A stretch of 48,547 nt of DNA, from positions 1-48,547 of the forward strand of contig JAQYVY010000029.1 of NCBI GenBank assembly GCA_030145195.1. The letters are read 5' to 3'. The position numbers and the translations under genes were made by a program. The notes under the pieces are model-generated. The model saw only the letters and a program-made list of their open reading frames with translations, did not search any database and was not told the origin of the DNA. This stretch comes from Desulfuromonadales bacterium (GTDB lineage: Bacteria > Desulfobacterota > Desulfuromonadia > Desulfuromonadales > BM103). Positions 45,290 to 48,547 of the stretch are shown in pieces; position 1 is the first letter of the stretch, and every line of letters begins with the position of its first letter.

Positions 45290-46324
45290 TCAAACATTGA
45301 AGAGAAAGTGGCAGATATCGCCATCCTCAATCACATAGTCCTTGCCGTGCAACTGCATCTTGCCCGCCTGCTTAACGCCCTGTTCGGAACCAGCTGCCAT
45401 AAGATCATCGTATTTCATCACCTCGGCCCGTATGAAGCCGCGCTCAATATCGCTGTGGATCTTGCCGCCAGCCACCGGCGCGCTGGAGCCTTTGCGGATA
45501 GTCCAGGCCCGACACTCATCCGCACCCGAGGTGTAGAAGCTCATGAGACCCAAAGCGTCATAGAGAGCTATATTGATTCGGTCAAGGCTGGGCTGAGTGA
45601 TACCCATTTCTGCCATGAACTCCGCGCGTTCCTCTTCATCTTCAATGGCGGCAATTTCACTTTCGATCTCACAGGAAATGGTGAGCAACTCGGGCCCTAA
45701 ATCTTTGCCGATGTCGTCCTCGGAAACGTTATAGGCAACAATCAGCGGTGTGCGCGTCACAAAGTCGAGACTTTTGATAGCCTGCTCCTCGTCAGCTTCA
45801 AGCGCCACGGTGGTCAGAAACTTCCCGTCCTCCAGTGCGGCGTTGAACCGGTGCAGAATCTCTTCCTCTATTGCCTGAGCCGAAGTCTGGCTGGTTTTCT
45901 TTTCTTTGGCGAGACGTTGCAAGCGCGTCTCTACCAACTGCATGTCGGCCAGCAGCAGTTCAGTCTCAATCAGCGACCGATCGCGCTCCGGATCTACTGA
46001 GCCGGAGGGATGGAAAATATCCGGGGAATCGAAGGCTCGGATGAGCAGGCAGAGGAGATCACAGCGACGGGCCGGATCCATCCAAAGGCGCGACGTGCTG
46101 CTGCTGGCAGTGATGTCGGGGCAGAGAACAAACTGGTTTTCGGCATAGGTGGTTTTTTTAGGTTGGTAGAGGTCGCTCAACGCATCCACCCGGCTATCAT
46201 GGATAAGGGCGACCCCCTCAAGGGCCTCTTCAGGTTTGCGGGTGGCGGGTACAGGTCGACCGGTGAGCAAGGTGAACAGGGTTTTCTTGCCGGTTTGAGC
46301 GAGTCCCAATATAGCGATTTTCAT
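45290..46324 (-). CDS. YchF-like GTPase/ATPase paralogue
   Basis: 344 residues with the YchF/OLA1 layout: N-terminal G domain, helical insert (about 120-190), and C-terminal TGS/DUF933 domain (DIERGFIRAEVMKYDDLMAA then MQLHGKDYVIEDGDICHFLFNV). The P-loop reads GLAQTGKKTL, with Lys for the usual Ser after GK, and the specificity box is YNVSE. Because Ser is normally the Mg ligand, nucleotide binding may be altered; the Thr after may substitute. GGAG lies six bases before ATG. Probably cotranscribed with etfBA upstream. Differs from housekeeping YchF. Confidence 0.8.
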   Translation of the reverse strand: MKIAILGLAQTGKKTLFTLLTGRPVPATRKPEEALEGVALIHDSRVDALSDLYQPKKTTYAENQFVLCPDITASSSTSRLWMDPARRCDLLCLLIRAFDSPDIFHPSGSVDPERDRSLIETELLLADMQLVETRLQRLAKEKKTSQTSAQAIEEEILHRFNAALEDGKFLTTVALEADEEQAIKSLDFVTRTPLIVAYNVSEDDIGKDLGPELLTISCEIESEIAAIEDEEERAEFMAEMGITQPSLDRINIALYDALGLMSFYTSGADECRAWTIRKGSSAPVAGGKIHSDIERGFIRAEVMKYDDLMAAGSEQGVKQAGKMQLHGKDYVIEDGDICHFLFNV

Positions 46325-46414
46325 AAGTTGCTCCTTCCGCGGTGTGGCGAAATGATCTGTTCAAAAGCTGGGGGGGCACTCGATTAAGGAGTGACCCCAG
46401 CTCCAGATCCAGAG

Positions 46415-47446
46415 CTACCCGTTAGCAAGCAGCTCATTCGCCTTAGCAATCACTTCGAAAGCGTCAGCCACATAAAGGACATCGGCTTTGCCCTGCGCCC
46501 AGCCGCAGTTGGGGTCAAGACTGATGGCCCGCCGTTCGTTGATAAAACGCCAGCCGACGGTGTGTGGTTCCTCGCCATGACAGCAGGTAGCCAACCCTTT
46601 GGGGTGTCGCGGCGTGGAGCCAGTCTGGCCGACCTGGTTAAGGTGGCTCATGAAACTGATCACTTCACCCTCGCTTGATTGATCGACCAACGACTTGCTG
46701 CTGCCGAGCGACGCCTTACTATCGGTGATGAAGCTTAAGATCAGTTCTTCGGCCTGCTTGATATGCAGCTGGCCATCTGTCTGTTTCTTGACCCAGCCAG
46801 CACCGGCGACGAACAACAACTTGGCCTCGGGGCGAATCGTCTGGGCGTCGCTGCCCGGGGTTTGCACCCCGATCACTTTGGTGCGCCGGCAGGTTTCGCC
46901 AATCACGACCTCAAGGGCTTGGGTAACGGCAGAACCAGCGGCACCCTGCCACGGCTCAAAAACACCTGAATCGATCAGTAGAAACCAGGGCCGCTGGACA
47001 CGCGAAAGCGTGGCAACCATACGTTGCCGGTAATACCAGCGTTGCACCTGCACCGCGCCAGCAACAACCTCGATAGCGGCAACGTGAGTCTCAATGCGTC
47101 CATCGCAACGATAGGCAGCACCCGGCAGACAACGGGAGAAACGCGAACTGGTCGGGGCCAGAATCAGAGTCGGAGCAGCTTCTTTGACCAACGCCTCCAC
47201 GGCGAGCGTGTCTGAGGAGTAGCGCGAGGTGGCGAAATCTTCGCCGCTCACGGTAAGGATGCTGGCGGCACCGCAGGTAGCGATGCTGTCGGCCGCGGCC
47301 TGAACATCGCCGCCGATCAAGCCAACGGTTAAGGCAGCACCACCGAGATCGGCAGCCAGAGTCAGGGCCGCATTCAGCGACTCATAAGCAGCTTTTGGCA
47401 ACGAACCGTCATCCTGGGTATGGGCGAGCAATAAAATTTTATCCAT
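46415..47446 (-). CDS. etfA: Electron transfer flavoprotein alpha subunit (divergent)
   Basis: 343 residues. N-terminal domain ILLLAHTQDDGSLPKAAYES and C-terminal FAD-binding domain with NQVGQTG. Canonical EtfA motifs nearby are replaced (CCHGEEPHTVGWRF where GAIQH-type sequence is usual), so it belongs to a divergent ETF branch. It transfers electrons between acyl-CoA or related dehydrogenases and the quinone pool; partner enzymes are outside the window. ATG 47446 has GGAG six bases upstream, preferred over 47458. Confidence 0.85.
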   Translation of the reverse strand: MDKILLLAHTQDDGSLPKAAYESLNAALTLAADLGGAALTVGLIGGDVQAAADSIATCGAASILTVSGEDFATSRYSSDTLAVEALVKEAAPTLILAPTSSRFSRCLPGAAYRCDGRIETHVAAIEVVAGAVQVQRWYYRQRMVATLSRVQRPWFLLIDSGVFEPWQGAAGSAVTQALEVVIGETCRRTKVIGVQTPGSDAQTIRPEAKLLFVAGAGWVKKQTDGQLHIKQAEELILSFITDSKASLGSSKSLVDQSSEGEVISFMSHLNQVGQTGSTPRHPKGLATCCHGEEPHTVGWRFINERRAISLDPNCGWAQGKADVLYVADAFEVIAKANELLANG

Positions 47447-47497
47447 GTCAGTCTCCATCTATCATATCAGCGGAACCGCCTGGCGGTCCGAAACGTT

Positions 47498-48307
47498 CTA
47501 GGCCTTGAGCCAGTCGACGATCTCCTGGGCGATTTCTTCGGCCGGGGTGTCTTTAACCACTCGAGTCTCTCGGCGTTGCTTGGGCAGTTCGACCGCAGCG
47601 TATTGCAGGCCACCAATGCCGACCTGTGCTGCCTGAGCCCTCTGCAGGGCTGGCATCACGGTGCGCATATTCATCATCCCCACCTGGGGATTATTGGGCG
47701 GTTCGGGAAGATTGCCGGTAGCCCAACCGAGCATTGCCGGTGCACCAGCACAGCTGGACACCTGATACTGTCCGGCTTCGATCCGTTCCAGAATCTCCAG
47801 GGCACCGTCACTGTCGACGGTGAGCTTGTCGACGGCCAGGAACTGGTCGACGACGTCGAGCCGTTCAGCAACCATCTGCATGGTCACGCTGGCATCACGC
47901 GACGCAGAAGCGCAACCACCGAACAGCAACAAGCGGGAGCGGTCCAGACCTGCAATCTTGCCGATGGCGTCGGCCAGGGTCGCGGCAACATCAAAGGGGT
48001 CGGTGAAGCCGCCAGCGGAGCCATCAATAGCGACCAGCTCGAAAGAGACCTTTTGGGCAACCGACATCATCAACTGCTGCAGCTTGGCTTTAGGACCAAG
48101 GCTGACCAGCCAGACCTTGCTGTCCGGAACGCTCTTGGCGAGTTCGGCCGCCTCGAACAGGGCGTGCCCCGCCCAAGGATCGAGCACGGCTGGCAGCATC
48201 ATCTCATTTTTCAAAGCTGGCCCGTTCGGGCCTTCAATCGGTTCCAGCGTCTGCAGCGGGTCAGGGACCAGGCTGCCACAGACAACGATATGAAATCCTC
48301 CACTCAT
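47498..48307 (-). CDS. etfB: Electron transfer flavoprotein beta subunit (divergent)
   Basis: 269 residues. The ETF-beta fold is recognisable (VVCGSLVPDPLQTLEPIEGP, LDPWAGHALFEAAELAK, VWLVSLGPKAKLQQLMM, SRDASVTMQMVAERLDV), but the usual D-x-D-T-G-Q AMP/FAD segment is RDASVTMQ. ATG 48307 follows AAGGAG at eight bases. First gene of an apparent etfB-etfA-ychF-like operon. Confidence 0.85.
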   Translation of the reverse strand: MSGGFHIVVCGSLVPDPLQTLEPIEGPNGPALKNEMMLPAVLDPWAGHALFEAAELAKSVPDSKVWLVSLGPKAKLQQLMMSVAQKVSFELVAIDGSAGGFTDPFDVAATLADAIGKIAGLDRSRLLLFGGCASASRDASVTMQMVAERLDVVDQFLAVDKLTVDSDGALEILERIEAGQYQVSSCAGAPAMLGWATGNLPEPPNNPQVGMMNMRTVMPALQRAQAAQVGIGGLQYAAVELPKQRRETRVVKDTPAEEIAQEIVDWLKA

Positions 48308-48345
48308 CAATTCTACTCCTTAAACTTTAACGTAAATCGAAATTA

Positions 48346-48547
48346 AAAGTTATTTTGTCGCCACTAAGGCACTAAGAAAACCATTAATACCAAGACTTTA
48401 AGATTCGGGCTTGGAACCAAAATAAAAACAATTCAAACCATTTATTAACGCGGAGGTGCAGAGACCAATAGAGTCATAACTAAGCTATTTTTCAAAAGGG
48501 TATAAGCTTTTTCTCCGCGTTCTTAGCGTCTCCGCGTTAAACCTTTT
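48346..48547. repeat. Intergenic inverted repeat of the CTCCGCGTTAA type
   Basis: TTAACGCGGAG (48437-48451) and CTCCGCGTTCTTAGCGTCTCCGCGTTAA (about 48513-48540) are inverted relative to each other. GCCACTAAGGCACTAAG at 48359-48378 belongs to the same degenerate class. Related sequence occurs near 12075-12135. Such strings are common between genes in Geobacter-like genomes. No gene in this stretch. Confidence 0.6.

Noticed and set aside
45051-45293. 80-codon frame next to the YchF-like gene
   Set aside because: No ribosome site, no family, and it overlaps the 3' end of the real gene.
1-48547. CRISPR array
   Set aside because: No regularly spaced short direct repeats with unique spacers and no cas genes were seen.

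Overview
The window looks like a chromosome segment of a Desulfuromonadales (Geobacter/Desulfuromonas-type, Desulfobacterota) bacterium. The basis is the gene set and synteny (rny-ymdB, smc-roadblock-ftsY-zapB-zapA, divergent etfBA, a LCIB-like protein, a SAP-domain mini-protein, many envelope lipoproteins and signalling proteins) plus the 16S rRNA 5' end at position 1. No database search was possible, so the taxonomic call is inference.

Layout. 1-234: 5' end of a 16S rRNA gene on the minus strand with its leader and a sigma70-type promoter. 290-10895: minus-strand housekeeping block: tyrS, ymdB, rny, 5-formyl-THF cyclo-ligase, a possible 6S RNA, zapA/zapB, ftsY, a roadblock protein and smc. 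11157-16995: plus strand: RluA-type pseudouridine synthase, then a histidine kinase translationally coupled to a giant AsmA-like protein. 17048-28616: an accessory, IS91-riddled region. It holds a quinone oxidoreductase whose 5' end is replaced by an IS end, an autotransporter with RTX-like repeats, a putative metallopeptidase lipoprotein, one apparently intact IS91-family element, two partial IS ends, a foreign ubiE 3' fragment, an outer-membrane barrel gene, a BamE-like lipoprotein, a tandem A-B-A-B array of four small lipoproteins, and a broken radA piece. 28617-35941: ubiE, a probable LCIB-type carbonic anhydrase, a response-regulator diguanylate cyclase, SseB-like, MYG1-like and SAP-domain genes, two 168-bp palindromic repeats, and a promoter-led, hairpin-rich non-coding stretch. 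36025-48307: sucCD, a GapN-like aldehyde dehydrogenase, a second histidine kinase, a secreted subtilase with three PKD domains, a YchF-like GTPase paralogue and divergent etfBA.

How the genes fit together. The first block is translation, RNA decay, division and chromosome segregation. The 36-48 kb block is central carbon metabolism and electron transfer (succinyl-CoA synthetase, ETF). The middle is envelope and surface biology reshaped by IS91-type one-ended transposition. The best candidates for something undescribed are the duplicated A-B lipoprotein pair (26233-28227), the IS91 passenger unit carrying a ubiE end from a related lineage (22452-25372), the 168-bp palindromic elements abutting gene ends, and the candidate structured RNA at 35064-35345.
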